This document shows positions 1-59,848 of a stretch of DNA of 64,000 nt, in pieces (within the stretch, counting starts at the first letter, position 1; the number at the start of each line of letters is the position of its first letter). A model generated the notes under the pieces. That model worked only from the letters and a program-made list of their open reading frames with translations. It did not search any database and was not told the origin of the DNA. This DNA comes from Lota lota. Taxonomy: Eukaryota; Chordata; Actinopteri; Gadiformes; Lotidae. The stretch spans positions 4,041,792 to 4,105,791 of the forward strand of contig JACYXH010000826.1 of assembly GCA_026745465.1 (NCBI GenBank), written 5' to 3'. Position numbers and translations under genes: made by a program.

Positions 1-16
1 GTGTGTGTGTGTGTGT

Positions 17-66
<50 letters not shown>
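1..66. repeat. (GT)10(CT)23 compound microsatellite
   Basis: Pure GT from 1 to 20 followed by pure CT to 66; cut by the window edge. Confidence 0.97.
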
Positions 67-69
<3 letters not shown>

Positions 70-460
70 CCCTGGTTTTCTGATCTGGATTGGAGAGGAA
101 AGGAAAGACATGACGGTTTTCGAGAGTTACCTTTCGAAATGTTCAAACATTCACGTAATGTTTTCTTGGAGCGTTTAAATTATACATTGGCAAGAAAACC
201 ATTTGCAATCCTCATTCTCGACGAACACATCAACTTTTTTTTGTTCGTTTACAAAAGCACGCACAATAACCTAAAGTAAATGTAAAAAAAAATACTATAA
301 TAATAACAACAACGTGAGACGGCGCGTTATTGTTAATAATTACAAACAGATTAGTTGTACTGGTCTACTTACCTAACTCACTTCCATCGCATGTTTTCGC
401 TCGCACGAGCTTGGCGCGTGTTGTACAAACAGACGGCGAGCGAAAGGCGCTGCCTCGGAT

Positions 461-468
461 CTTTTATA
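461..468 (-). promoter_or_regulatory. TATA box TATAAAAG
   Basis: Consensus TATA box on the minus strand inside the CpG-rich block; expected start site about 30 bp lower, near 430-440. Confidence 0.45.
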
Positions 469-581
469 CCGAGTCCCGGTTGATGCCCGGAGCTCGCGAC
501 GCTCACTTTGGTCGGTGTTGCTTTCGCGCCGCTTGGCATCGCCTCCTGGGGCCTCCCATGGAAACGGACGCGCTCCGCTTC

Positions 582-589
582 CCATTGGT
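582..589 (-). promoter_or_regulatory. CCAAT box (ACCAATGG)
   Basis: Canonical NF-Y-type CCAAT box about 115 bp upstream of the TATA box in the minus orientation. Confidence 0.4.
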
Positions 590-822
590 TGTCAATTTCT
601 CTCACTGGATCGGATTTCCAGCCGTCAATCATTCACGGGTCGTAAGCAATAAGCAGTAGGCCTATGCGAAAGTCAATTACGATTCTGCAATGTAATACAC
701 AAACATAGAAACTCATCAAGTTGGATTACTTTTGCAGTTGTTTCTCTGATACAAAAGCATTCAACATTGATTAAAACAACAGCTGCACCCTTCACCTATA
801 ATACAACCCTACACTTTTTTTT

Positions 823-843
823 TCTCTCTCTCTTTCTCTCTCT

Positions 844-893
<50 letters not shown>
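823..893. repeat. CT/CA compound microsatellite
   Basis: Imperfect CT tract to about 858, then CA to 893. Confidence 0.95.
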
Positions 894-898
<5 letters not shown>

Positions 899-1167
899 CA
901 TGCATGCATGAACACACACACACACACAACATATAAATGTAGGGCAAAATATAATAATCCAAACACACCTGTTTCTCACAAACATAGCACCTGCACTCTA
1001 GTTTGTAGCCATGGCAACATGATGTTTTGGAAGGGCTTCCAGAGGCACTGGCCAAAGAGCCAAGCTTTCCCCTGGCCTGTAAAAGGTACATTGTTGAGAG
1101 TCTTCTCTCACTTGTGGTAGAGACTGACCTGTAAGTACAGCGCAGGTCACCAGGCAACTGAGGACAG

Positions 1168-1282
<115 letters not shown>

Positions 1283-1939
1283 TACGTGCTCAATGACCAG
1301 CCGTTCTCCGGCAGAGCAGAGCTGCTGATGTGGGATGGAGAAATCTGTCTGCACTCCCACCAACATAGCTAGATTAACATTCAGCTGCTTTTTTTTATTT
1401 TACGTTATCCAGCTGAAAATACGGAGGAAAACACAAATGAGCTGGCATGATCGTTGTCAGCTATAGGCATGTCTGTCTGTTTGTCTGTCTCTCTCTATGT
1501 CTGTCTTTCTGTTCCTCTCTATCAAACTATCTATCTGTCTGCCTGACTATCACATTTGGACATTGGATATAAAAGAGAAGAAGGAGGACTTTATGTTTAA
1601 GTTAGGTTGCCATACATTGTTGAATATTTTGTTGATTGGTGGCAATAGTTACACTTTGGTTACCCTTTTTAGCATTGCTATCCCCTATCAGAGTGACCTG
1701 CAGACAATCGGCCTTTGTCACCTTTACGGCTCTCTTGGTTCCACATTATCTTGGTTCCCCACTAGCTGGATGGGGTTTGGACCCTAATTGTGTTTGGAAC
1801 CAAAATGGCCGGCCCATGCTATCTTCTTGTGTGGTAGAAGGAGCATACTGTCCTACTATTCAGTGGTTATACCCACTGCCATCTTGGACCCTGGCAGGGT
1901 TGGCAGGTGAAGTGAAGTATCATGTCCTTATAGGGTTGA

Positions 1940-2402
1940 CCCCCTCCCTCCCCTCCTCTAATCCTCCCCCTCCACGACCCACCTTCCCCTCTCCTCACTC
2001 ACTACCCAGCCCTCCAGCCCACACCTCCTTTGCCCCCCTCCCCCTCCCTCTCCCCCACTCCTCATTCACTATCCATCCCCACCCCCTCCTCTCACCACCC
2101 CCCATCTCACCTCCTCTACCACTCTCACACCCCCCACTCCTCACCCACTAGGGGGGTCGCCCCTCACTCTCCCCCAGCCCTTCCTCACCCACTATACATC
2201 ACCACCCCCTCCTTACAAACTACCCACCCCCCATTCCTCACCTCCTCCACCACCCTCGCTCTCCCCCACTCTTCCTCACCCACTACCCCCCCACAGTCCT
2301 CCCCTCCTCAGCAGCCCCATCCCTCCCCATCACCAACTACCCACACCCCCCAGTCCTCACCACGTTTCTCCACCCTCCCTCTCCTCCCACCCCTCCCTCA
2401 TT
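1940..2402. repeat. C-rich pyrimidine minisatellite
   Basis: Degenerate units resembling CCCCACTCCTCACCCACTA; essentially purine-free apart from scattered A. Two proline/serine-rich open frames here are artefacts of the repeat. Confidence 0.8.
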
Positions 2403-2799
2403 GAGGAGTGCAGGGGAACCTAAGTGGAGTGCAGGTGTCAAACCATCTTACACTGGACACCGGCTGCAGTCAGCCTAGTGCTTACCACTCCAACAGTTAG
2501 GGGCTACACACAGAGAGAGTAGTGATAATAATAAGAGAGGAAAGACATCAGTCTGTATGGCTGTCTGTCCATGCAGCATGAACCATTCAAAACTAGCTTT
2601 AGGATTACACACATTTTGTAAAATAATTCTGAAGTGATCTTTACTTACTATAGGAGAAGAATACTAGTAGTACTAGGATATGAGCGCTAGTACTATACTA
2701 TCAGCACTAGAATGAATATATAATAACTCGTACTTGGAGATGAGAACTTGCAATTGGCTGAGTATTACCTTCTCTGCCACTTGATTTGATTTTAGATTC

Positions 2800-2985
2800 A
2801 ATGGTTGAACAATCATATATTTGGTAGTTGAATTATAATTAATTTGAATTGTGATTTAGTATAATTAAATTCAGTTGAATTATAATTTAGTTGAATCATA
2901 ATTAATTGGAATTGGAATTCCATTGAATTGGAATTTAGTTGAATTGGACTTTAGTTTAATTGGAATATAGTTGATTGATTATGCC
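2800..2985. repeat. AT-rich degenerate tandem repeat
   Basis: Repeated variants of TTGAATTATAATTTAG and TTGAATTGGAATTTAG, unit about 13-16 bp. Confidence 0.7.
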
Positions 2986-3039
2986 TGAGAGAAGTCAGGA
3001 CACAAATGACAGAACACAACAGGGTCAAACAAACTTATA

Positions 3040-3045
3040 TTTATT
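3040..3045 (-). terminator. dgkb: Polyadenylation signal AATAAA, candidate dgkb 3' end
   Basis: On the minus strand AGTAAATAAATATAAG is followed 10-35 nt later by GTTTGTTTG and TGTTGTGTTCTGT, a good GU-rich downstream element. Cleavage would fall near 3015-3025. The sequence just upstream is non-repetitive. Confidence 0.5.
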
Positions 3046-3965
3046 TACTTTTTAAAACACTTCTAATGTAGGCAGAATAATTAGGAGTTGGCCCCCAGAA
3101 TAGCACATCGTATAATTTCTTCAGACGAGAGTAGCAACAGGCTTAAAAACAACGTTGTGTACAAAAATACAGCTTCACGGTAAGAAACACTTGAGCTTAC
3201 AAGCTGAGGGACTGAGGCTGGAAAGACTTCAGCCTCTACAGGCACATGGCACTTGAAACAAAGTGAAAAACAACAATCTTTTAACGCATGCAGGGATGCA
3301 TTTCAGTAAAAAAAAAAGGCCCAATGTGTTGTGCCTTGTGGACATGTATTGTTGTGCTCCATGCGGAAAAGTCTGAACATACATTGAAAATACTTGACTT
3401 TAGACAACATTTGAGTTGGCGGTGATCACTGGTAATAAAATATCCTCATATGAGGTAAAGGAGAAGTTGTACAATAGTTCACCTTATGCTCTGAAACATA
3501 GAGTAATGTTAACATTGGACATGTGCAACATTTGTGTCTAGTAATTGTTTTTAGGCAATACTTTCATTAACTCATTGGATTGATCCGATTTTCTATAGTA
3601 GTTGGGGTAGTAGACATAACTTCATGTTTGTACACAGGCAACTTCTTCAATCTGGAATTTCTCACTTGGATAATATCGATTATCCGGTTTTTAGGATTCA
3701 CTCCCTTTATGCTCATATGTCAACAACTATCTTGTACTCTGTCTTTAAAGGGTTTATGTATGTTTGTATACCCGACAGACTGTAAGCACTCAATGATAGA
3801 CATTGGGACAAATCAATGACCAAGAGAGGGGGAGGGGCGTCGCAAAAGGCTACACTTATGACCTGAAACATGTACTTTTTCCATCCATTCCATCACTTTT
3901 GTTTGAAAGGAATTGAATGTAGTGTGCATGATTAGTGAAAATATGATGCATTATCATTGTGTGTT

Positions 3966-4332
3966 TAAAGCTAGGGTAGGCAATTTGGAGAAACCAGGCA
4001 GAGTGAGCTACATTTAGAAAGTAACCAACCGAAGCCAGTCCCCAAAACATGTGACAAGCTCACTAGCTTTAGCAATAGGTTTGCCAAGCCTTGTGGAAGA
4101 CTCTGGTCATGTGCAAGGACTGCAAGGGCAGAGTTCACTCAGGTAGCAGGTAGGTAGGTAGACAGACATGTACGCCATCCAATAATTTCATTCGGGCCGA
4201 ATGAAATGGTTAGACGGGCTTATAGACAGCTACAACGATTTTTTTTGAGCATTTGATTTATTGATAACTGCCGGGATGTCTAAAGAATTTCAAGAAATAT
4301 GCTTCTAAAAAAAATTGCCTACCGTAGCTTTA
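3966..4332 (+). mobile_element. Miniature inverted-repeat element, family A, copy 1
   Basis: The left end AAGCTAGGGTAGGCAATT and right end AATTGCCTACCGTAGCTT form terminal inverted repeats with one mismatch, flanked by TA on both sides. About 365 bp with no coding potential. An inverted copy lies at 13824-14214. A non-autonomous DNA transposon is the simplest reading. Confidence 0.75.
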
Positions 4333-5582
4333 TTGAATGAAACCTATCTCATTGATATTTTTCTCTCTGTGAATCAATTTGGTTTGTGGAGATTTTCCAT
4401 GGCGGGTAAATCTAAATGCTGAGCTTTGTCAGAAAAGGCATTTAGGTTAGGGGTGGAGCGGACATGATGTCAAGCACCTGTACCCTTTTGGTTAGAAAAC
4501 TGTTCGTTTTGTTTATTAAAATTGTAATTAACTTAATCTCAAATATCTTTGAAGAAAAAGTGATGGCTTCAGGTAAAAAAGGGACTTAGTGCAGCTTTAA
4601 GGATGCCGCACAGTATAATAATTAAATAATTGTTTGCGTAGTTGTAACTTTGATCCACTTTAAATAAAAATATACCTGAGTGCCTGTTTATTAAAACACA
4701 GGACCCAATATAAAAAATGGCTATCGACTGAATATTTGATGTGATATGGTTATACCTTCTGGTAAAGGCATTGCTATAACTTCAGGCAAAAACCTTTTAA
4801 ACAAATATCTATACATTTTCCACAGCGTTCAATAACAGATCTTGCCCTGCCATGCAACATAAATTGTGCACACATCTGCTAGCGAACATATATATCTTTC
4901 GTGCAAAAAAATAGAGAATGGCATGCTTTTTAAAAACTCTTCAGTAAACAATCAAAAATCCTCTAAAATCTTTCTCTCTATGCTGTCAAAGAATCTAAAA
5001 TCGCAAAATATAATGTGTCCGCCTCCTTTTGAATAACTTAAAACCATTCGTGGTTAAAATGTCTCTGAGCTATGTGACAAAAATCAAGCCCTTCACACAG
5101 AACAAGCAGCCCATGCCAACTGGAGATATATCTACTCAATCTACGCATTTGCAGCGAGACGTGAAATCCATCAAAAAAAGATTGAAAATAAAGATATATA
5201 TATATACTAACTGTATATATATTTTTAACTGTATCCTATCACAAAGCGCATTCGTAGACTGCACATGTTAAAGCGGAAAATAAAAAATGAAGACTGAGAG
5301 ATCTCCAAGTTGTGATGTAGCAACCCATACATCACCGCCTCTCCCAGTGCCTCTTCTCAACTCAGTGACCTCCTCATAACAGAGGCAGTGTATCTGGCTG
5401 TACTTCATGTATGCCATTAATAAATACCCATATAGTCTCCCACCTTCCATGGCATTATATCCAAGTTGTGGTGGATTTACTGTGGATGACACACCCTTGC
5501 TGAGCGCTGCTACTTCAGAGCTAGCTGGGGCTAGCTAACATTTGAACCGTTGTTTCAGAGTGTTGCCAGAGACAATCTCCCA

Positions 5583-53061
<47,479 letters not shown>

Positions 53062-53136
53062 GATGTCACTGGCCCTCTCCTCTCTGATCACCAGCAGGTA
53101 TGTCACCCATCAGAGACACACTGGCCCTACTCTCAG
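53062..53136 (-). other. dgkb: 5' UTR part of dgkb exon 1
   Basis: A pyrimidine-rich acceptor ending CTCCCCAG precedes 75 nt of leader joined to the start codon. The leader holds an upstream ATG at 53110. The reading frame of the main ORF is open upstream of the ATG but contains no earlier in-frame ATG, so 53061 is the natural start. A long CA/GT microsatellite begins about 60 nt upstream of the acceptor. Confidence 0.6.
53066..53110 (-). other. Upstream ORF (14 codons) in the dgkb leader
   Basis: The ATG at 53110-53108 opens MGDIPAGDQRGEGQ and ends in TGA at 53068-53066, four bases before the main ATG. It has G at +4 but C at -3, a moderate context. It exists in the mRNA only if the acceptor at 53137 is used. 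A role in lowering translation is inferred from position alone. Confidence 0.4.
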
Positions 53137-53198
53137 CTGGGGAGAAAACAACAGACAACATCAAGACATGTAATCCTCCCCCCCCACCCCTCCCTCAG

Positions 53199-53199
53199 A

Positions 53200-53282
<83 letters not shown>
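53199..53282. repeat. (CA)n microsatellite
   Basis: About 38 uninterrupted CA units plus a short lead-in. Confidence 0.97.
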
Positions 53283-53284
<2 letters not shown>

Positions 53285-53518
53285 GCACAAGCACACATCA
53301 CTCTAAAATCACCCTCCACTCATGTGCTTTCTTAATGGTCGGGGTTATCTTTCTTGTATTCTTCTCAAAGGGTCTCTACTGAGACCCTAAAACATGTCAG
53401 GTTGGAGTAACATGACCTGAGAAAATGCCATTGTTCTGCGATTTGTTCCATTACCAGTGTTTTCAGTGTCTCCTCATACACATGTTTTGAACTCAAAATA
53501 TCTGTTCTTCCATTCAGG

Positions 53519-53680
53519 GGCAGCGTAGTGTAGTGGCTAGGTAATTCACTTAGATAACTTCAGTAGCTTGGGATAATGAATAAACTAGTATACTGGTATT
53601 GTAGTGTAGTATTATATCCACTAATAAATAGTTGAACAGGGATTTGAACACCCCAAGTTAAATACACGGCTTAAAGTGTC
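53519..53680 (+). mobile_element. SINE-like head, decayed
   Basis: GGCAGCGTAGTGTAGTGGCT is a tRNA A-box-like start typical of fish SINEs; GATTTGAACACCCC follows about 110 bp later. Confidence 0.45.
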
Positions 53681-55885
53681 TTTGGTACACCTCTACATCA
53701 TATGAATGTTGAGCAGATCAACATCTTTTAACGGGCAACTAGAAAGACCACCATATACACAAAACACACAGGCCTGCCCACACCCCCAGCCCAACCCTCA
53801 CGAGGAGCTCCAGCTAACTCATTTGCACACATTTGCATATGGGATCGTCATAGGATCTACTAGTGATATCACAAGGTCACTCCTCTGTGCATAACAACGA
53901 CTCAATTTAGGAAGACTGTCTGGTGCCAAGTCAAAGCCATGCTATGGAGAGGAGTCAACTTTAAACAAAAACATGTTTGGTTTAGAGGGTTGTTGAAGAT
54001 GGCCAGGATTAGCGGTTCAAACGGCTGTGTGGCTTTATAAGGAGGGAATGACGCACACACTGCCAGAGTTAGGGATTCCAATTCTTCTCGCACAAAGTGT
54101 ACTGTTTACAGTACCTATGGCCTACTCTGTACATTGTCCTGGGTCACAGGAGCCCTTTTTTTTTGAGTCATCGCAATAGGGCTTCAACATCGCGACATCA
54201 CATCGTAAATGACAACCGCCAGTTCCACTGCCAACATTTGAATGTTGGTCATTATGTTGGTAGTAATGTTGTTGTTTTTTTGTCATTGTTTCGTGATTCA
54301 TCTTTAAATTATTTACTTTTAAACTGCCACAGCGTTTCTCGTGTGAGACGTGGCAAAGCAAAGTTTTCAGTAGCGTAGGTTACGGTTATATTAACGTTGA
54401 TTTGGGATTTTACAGTACTACACTTTTCTTGAATCCTCTCAATATGGCAGAGTATCACTAACAAAACATGCTGCCTTCTATCGTGCATTCTAGCCTTAAA
54501 TCGTACTTGTTGCAAATAACAGCATCCAAAAATGAAGGATTGCAGACAAAACCATACCGGAACAGAGGATAACCGGGTATCATATTTACACATATTTGCT
54601 ATTGCTGGTTGACCACCTTAAATGTCGGTCGAGGGTGCAGGGGACCTCCTAAACTGCCTGACAGCAGGGCCAATCGGGTGGCAGTGAGAGGGAGAGAGGG
54701 AGGTGGGGGGGAGGAAGACATGGAGGCAGGAAGGAACCGCATGGAGATGCTGTTGTCATGGCAACAGAGGAACGTACAGGACAAGCGGGGGCATATTTTA
54801 ATGTCCGACAGGGTATCGATACGGAGCATCATAATTACTGATAATATATCAAATTCTATGTTTATAAGGCCGGTTATTTTACTTTTGGTTTTGACTTTCC
54901 TTGTAATAAGATAATCATGCACTATTATAACATAAACATTGAAAGTGATTTTGTGTTGGAAGCTCCCTCTCTGCTTGTCAGCCAAACTCAACACTGCATG
55001 TGCCACAGATGATATCAGTGGAAGTAAAAAAAAATGTATCAAGATTTTTATAAACTGTGTGGGTGTATTTATGAATAGACCAGGAAATACAAAGTCATTG
55101 GTTGTGGGCCCATATGGTTTATCAACACACATTGCCCTACAAGCATAAGCCACCTTACCAGGAACATGAATTAACTATGACATAAGCACCGTCTTGTTAT
55201 ATACACTGACTGAATATCGAGGGAAAACGCGTTGTGTGCACGTGAGAATATTAAACTCATCAACTTTCAAATCTGTAGCTTGTCCTGTGCCCCTGAGAGA
55301 TGTCTTAACCTTTTCAACGCATACATTTTCATTCACATTAACATGTATGGGATATGCTAGTCAGCTTAGACAGATGGCTCCAGTGCAGCCTGTAGCCCCA
55401 TGCACTGTAAATATTGTTTTATTCTCCTCTTAGACGAAAACCAAGCTAAGGAGAAATGTTTTGTCTCCGATGTTTAATCTCAGACATTTATATAGATATA
55501 TCTATATATAAATAAGACACATAGTGCCATAAATTGTAAATATATGTCCATATGTATGTGATCTGGTTGAAGCTTTAAGCCATTATAAACACTGTGAGTG
55601 CATACATTCTTAGCATCATTATTTCATAACAACCGCAAATCACATATCAGAAACTCTAAACAGGTCCACACGTTTTCCATCTACGGCGCAACAAGGGTAG
55701 TTCGAACAGGATCTGTCCCTGGGAACCATGTGGAACGGTTCGCTAAAACTGAACCTTTCCATCCTGTGACCACAGTGGAAGAACCTCAGCAGATAGAGTT
55801 CCACTGAGGTTCTACTGCAGCAGACAGAGCACACACAGAGAGAGAGAGGCAGCTTCACAGCCAACAGCATCAACATGCCACTCAC

Positions 55886-56060
55886 CTGCTGCACCAGCGC
55901 CGGCTGAAGCGATTGGAGATGGAGATGGAAGAGGAGAAGGAGGAAGGCTTGATCTTTACTCCTTCTCAAACGACGGTCACCAGATCAACGATGTTCTCGT
56001 TCATCTCGACGCCGCAGGGCTGCAGCGAAGACCCCCTACTCAAACGATCGGCTTGTGTGT
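55886..56060 (-). other. dgkb: Candidate 5' untranslated exon of dgkb
   Basis: A non-repetitive, CpG-containing block ending GTGCAGCAG|GTGAGT on the minus strand, 2.7 kb upstream of the exon 1 acceptor. The 5' edge is unknown; a CT-rich microsatellite begins just upstream. It contains a 12-codon upstream ORF (56004-55966). Only the donor and composition support it. Confidence 0.35.
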
Positions 56061-56069
56061 GTGTGAGAG

Positions 56070-56070
56070 C

Positions 56071-56107
<37 letters not shown>

Positions 56108-56275
56108 CTAGAGAGAGAGAGAGAGCTAGAGAGAGAGAGAGGGAGAGAGAGAGCTAGAGAGAGAGAGAGAGAGAGAGAGCGAGAGCTAGAGAGAGAGAGA
56201 GACTGGTGTGTTGTGTGGATGTGGATGTGAGTGTGTACAGCACGTGTAAGAGAGAGAGAGAGAGAGAGTGGGAGA
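56070..56275. repeat. GA-rich microsatellite with AGCTAGAGAG units
   Basis: GA arrays punctuated by CTAGAGAGAG blocks. Confidence 0.95.
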
Positions 56276-59200
56276 GGGTAGAAAGATTCAGAGAGTGGGA
56301 GAGTGTATGAGAATGTGAGGCTGCTGTTTGTTTAGGGTTTTGTGTTTTATTCAGTGACCGCCTGTCACCCTGACAGCACCAAGGGAGGCAGAGAGGTGAG
56401 GGGCTAGAGACATGCAGTAGCAAACGAGAGAAAGAGATATCAAGAGATATTGAATGAGAATGACGAGGATAGATTGTGAAAGAGCGAAGAGAAGAAATGA
56501 GAGAGAGGTATAAGACAGCTCTAGAAGGGGGAGATTGTTAGAGAGAGAGAAAAGGAGAGAAAGAGGGATGCGGAGAACTAGAAATTGTGAGCAAGAGAAC
56601 AAGAGAGAGGGGAATGGAGAGCGAGGGAGGGATGAGGAGGTGTGCGTGTGAGATAAAAAGAGGGAGGGAGAGGTAGCGTGTATGAGGGCAAGCATGAAAC
56701 CATACTTTTTTTTCCGATGCTCTCTCTCTCCTTCTCTCTCTTTCCCTCTCTGCTTATGTTACGTCCCTCCCCTCCTTCTCCTCTTCTTTAAACCCTGGGG
56801 GTCCGGAGCAGCCCCCCCCCCTTATTCCCCCCTATGCCCCCCCCCCCCGCCCACTCGCGTTACGGTAATGCGTCACATCAGTAGCACCGACATTCAACAA
56901 GATGGACGGTCCGTAGATACCACACTATAGGAACACTCTCCTTTGAGAAGATAGATGGAAAATAAACCCGGGCATATTTAAAAGCAGAGATTAGGAAAAA
57001 GAGAGAGGATATCAGAAGAACGAACACAAGACAGTGAGAAGAGGAGAAAAGGAGGAGAAGGTGTTGCTATTCAAGCAAGTCCAATCAAGGTCGGATCTGA
57101 GTCGGTGGTATTGACTCTGGGGCAGTAGTCTTTAACATGCAGAGCAAGCTGGAGAAATGTCCTCAAATCCAAAGCAAAAGGCTGGAATTGTGAGGACGTT
57201 ATCGTGAGGCTGAAAAACGATTTCAGTTCCTGTGATTACTGTGTTATTTACAATACAACTTAATACATCGCCATAGGAAACTATGGTTGACTTCAGCTCA
57301 ACATGCACACACCATATTCTCCGCACACCCACACATTGCTTCACTACTGAGGACCAACGTTCATTCATATATGTTATTAGTTGTGTTTTGGTTATTTAAA
57401 GGATGTGGATGTTAAGAAAGACATAAATAACCTTCAAATAATTAATTCTGAGGGAACTCCGTTTTTTGTCACAATCCAGAGCCGGTTTGTGAAGATATGG
57501 ACAGGATTACATATTTTATTACCATATATAACTGCTGACATTTGTTAAAGACTGTTCTGACATTTATTTGCAAGTTTATATTGGTGATGGATAATACGGC
57601 AAATATGCTCATATAATTCACAAGGACAGCTTATTTGGAGAAAACTCCCTCGCTCCAAAAATACATAGATCATAAAAATGGATTACATTAATATAATAGC
57701 TGATAGCGGTTTTCATGTTGAAGGGAAACTGTTTGCAAACGCAATGATATACAGTGCTGAGGAATGCTTTAAATATGAGCATAAAGTGCATGTGTCAGGG
57801 CTACCCTGTCGGCCGGACGCCTAACACATCAGGGCCATTATAAACACACGCAGCATATTCTGCAATACGAGGCTCAAAGTGTTCTGTTCAAGCCTGTTTT
57901 CATACTAATGCGGCTGCTTGCTGCGGCGCTAACCTTACTTCTTCTCCTTTTATTCCAGCCAACCACTTGACCTCTGGTGTATTTCCTAGAGATGCTTTGT
58001 AATCAACACCAGAGGATCTGAGACCACGTCGGATTTGCATTGGGATGGAAAAAGACACTCCTACTACAAGTGCTCGTCAAGTCCATTCCCCTGAATACAT
58101 GAATGATAAAGAGGCAAATGGATTTAGTTATGAAACTGGCATTTCTGAATGGCCTTGGCTACTAATCATGACCAACTAGCTACATGTCAGAACAATATAT
58201 ATTTAGATTGATTTTTTTAATGAGCAGATACATAAATGGAAATATCAAGAATGTGATAATAAAGCAATTATTATTCCACAACAAACAGAGAGACCAGTAG
58301 AGACCCACACTGTGTGTGAGACTGTGAGTAATGACTACCAGGGCTCACAACAACAGGCTTCATCACCAACGCTTGCGGTTCATTTCACTGCAGTTTCGCT
58401 GGGAACGTTCATCCGTTGTGCACGTGGTCCAACCAGGGCCGTGATGATGAGTCAGATCATTTGTGTAGTAGTGGTTTTCAAAACGCAATATGCACTGCAG
58501 ACGATCTGGGAGATGCACCTTGGCGGACGGCACCAAATGGATGAAAACAGTGTCTGTTGCCATAGGCAACCGTACAACCAGAAAGTCGTCGATCGTTTGC
58601 GCATTGATCACGGGTGGCGAGTGTGCGTCATAATGCGGTCTCGTGGCGTGGTTATGCAGGCAGCTTAGACGCCTAGCCTGAATGCAGAAGATAACTGCAT
58701 TCATAGTTTTGCATACCTTACAGCAGTAATATTCAGGAGCCCTTTCTCGCGTTGGCCACAGATGGCTAGGTTCTTGGTGAACCTTTGTGTGTGTGTCTGT
58801 GACCCTCAGGGTCAATGTTTGCCGTGGATCATTTTTTGGATTGCCAGTACGAGAACATACACAAAAAAAATGAATGTCCGAAAACGGAAACGTCTCCCTT
58901 CTAAGACAGCCAGAACTCGACCAGTCGAATCAACTCAGTCGGAGCTTCCATACACGCCGAAGAAAGGAAGGATTTCCTCAATTTAGTTTCCCTGAAAATA
59001 TTCCTCCAAATTCACCCTGTCATCCCATCACATCAGTGTGTGGATAAGTGTGCCTGTGTCTTCACCATTATGCACAGCTTCTTGACATTGCTCAAGTGGT
59101 GACATAGGCGCTCTACCCAACCTCTGGCTGGCTGTGCTATTTATAGCAGGCCCACAGTGGAATCTAGCATTCGACACAGTGTATCTTAATGGGGGATGTT

Positions 59201-59793
59201 ACATAAGGGTTTTTTTGGCCACAGAGCTCCTAGAAATCCTCGTGCCTGGGGGCCTCCCTGCCTGCAGTCCTGGCTGTAATGAATTGATCCCTATAACACT
59301 GTTGCTTTAATGCTGTTTACTTTCCCAGAGATGTGCAGTATGTGCTGCAATGTGAGAAGATTTGATTGATCTTTGGTTGCAATCCTCTTAAAATTAAGCC
59401 CCAGAGGATTAATCCGCTATGGCAAATTTATTTAGGTTATTGATTAAAGGATGGCCTGTTTGGTTTGGTTGTTAACTGTTTGTCTGTTCATCTATTTAAC
59501 GGTCCATCTGTCCTGTTTACAAGTTTATGTTATATATGAATTTGAGTATACTCTCAGAATTTATATATATATTTGTTAATTCAATTAGATTACATTTGCT
59601 GAAAAGCGAATAATTCAGAGATCAGATCAGATCCTCTGTCATTGAAACTATGATCTGAATAAGTGCAACAGGATTTAAAGAAGATTGTTTTTAAGGGGAA
59701 TTCCTCTTTTAAAGTTGTGTATCAGTGGAAGCTGTCTTCATTAAATCAGATACTATAGTCATTCTAGTAAGAGTGTGCATATGTATATGTGTG

Positions 59794-59796
<3 letters not shown>

Positions 59797-59847
<51 letters not shown>
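59797..59847. repeat. (GT)n microsatellite
   Basis: About 25 uninterrupted GT units. Confidence 0.96.

Positions 59848-59848
<1 letters not shown>

Larger units (their letters stand above)
373..640 (-). promoter_or_regulatory. CpG-rich promoter with TATA and CCAAT boxes, plus first exon of a downstream minus-strand gene
   Basis: This is the most CpG-rich block at the low end. Reading the minus strand it has ACCAATGG (589-582), then TATAAAAG (468-461) about 115 bp later, then about 60 bp of CpG-rich leader, then two overlapping donor candidates, GGAA|GTGAGT (exon edge 382) and TTAG|GTAAGT (exon edge 373). Short ATGs in the leader hit stops at once, so the exon would be non-coding. By synteny (ETV1 follows DGKB in vertebrates) the gene could be etv1, but no coding sequence is visible to prove it. 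Confidence 0.45.
3020..5582 (-). other. dgkb: Probable dgkb 3' UTR
   Basis: From the stop codon to the poly(A) signal at 3040 the sequence is AT-rich with few microsatellites, unlike the introns. It includes one miniature inverted-repeat element (3966-4332). Another AATAAA on the minus strand at about 4687 could give a shorter form. The end point rests on the poly(A) signal only. Confidence 0.45.

Noticed and set aside
1636..2404. Proline/serine-rich frames
   Set aside because: C-rich minisatellite; no exon structure or recognisable protein.
53062..53106. N-terminal extension of DGKB by 15 residues
   Set aside because: The in-frame extension starts at GTG, not ATG; the ATG at 53061 matches the family N terminus and has A at -3.
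58312..58815. 118-codon plus and 150-codon minus frames in unique sequence
   Set aside because: Overlapping each other with no recognisable domain and no splice-linked partner; chance frames cannot be excluded.
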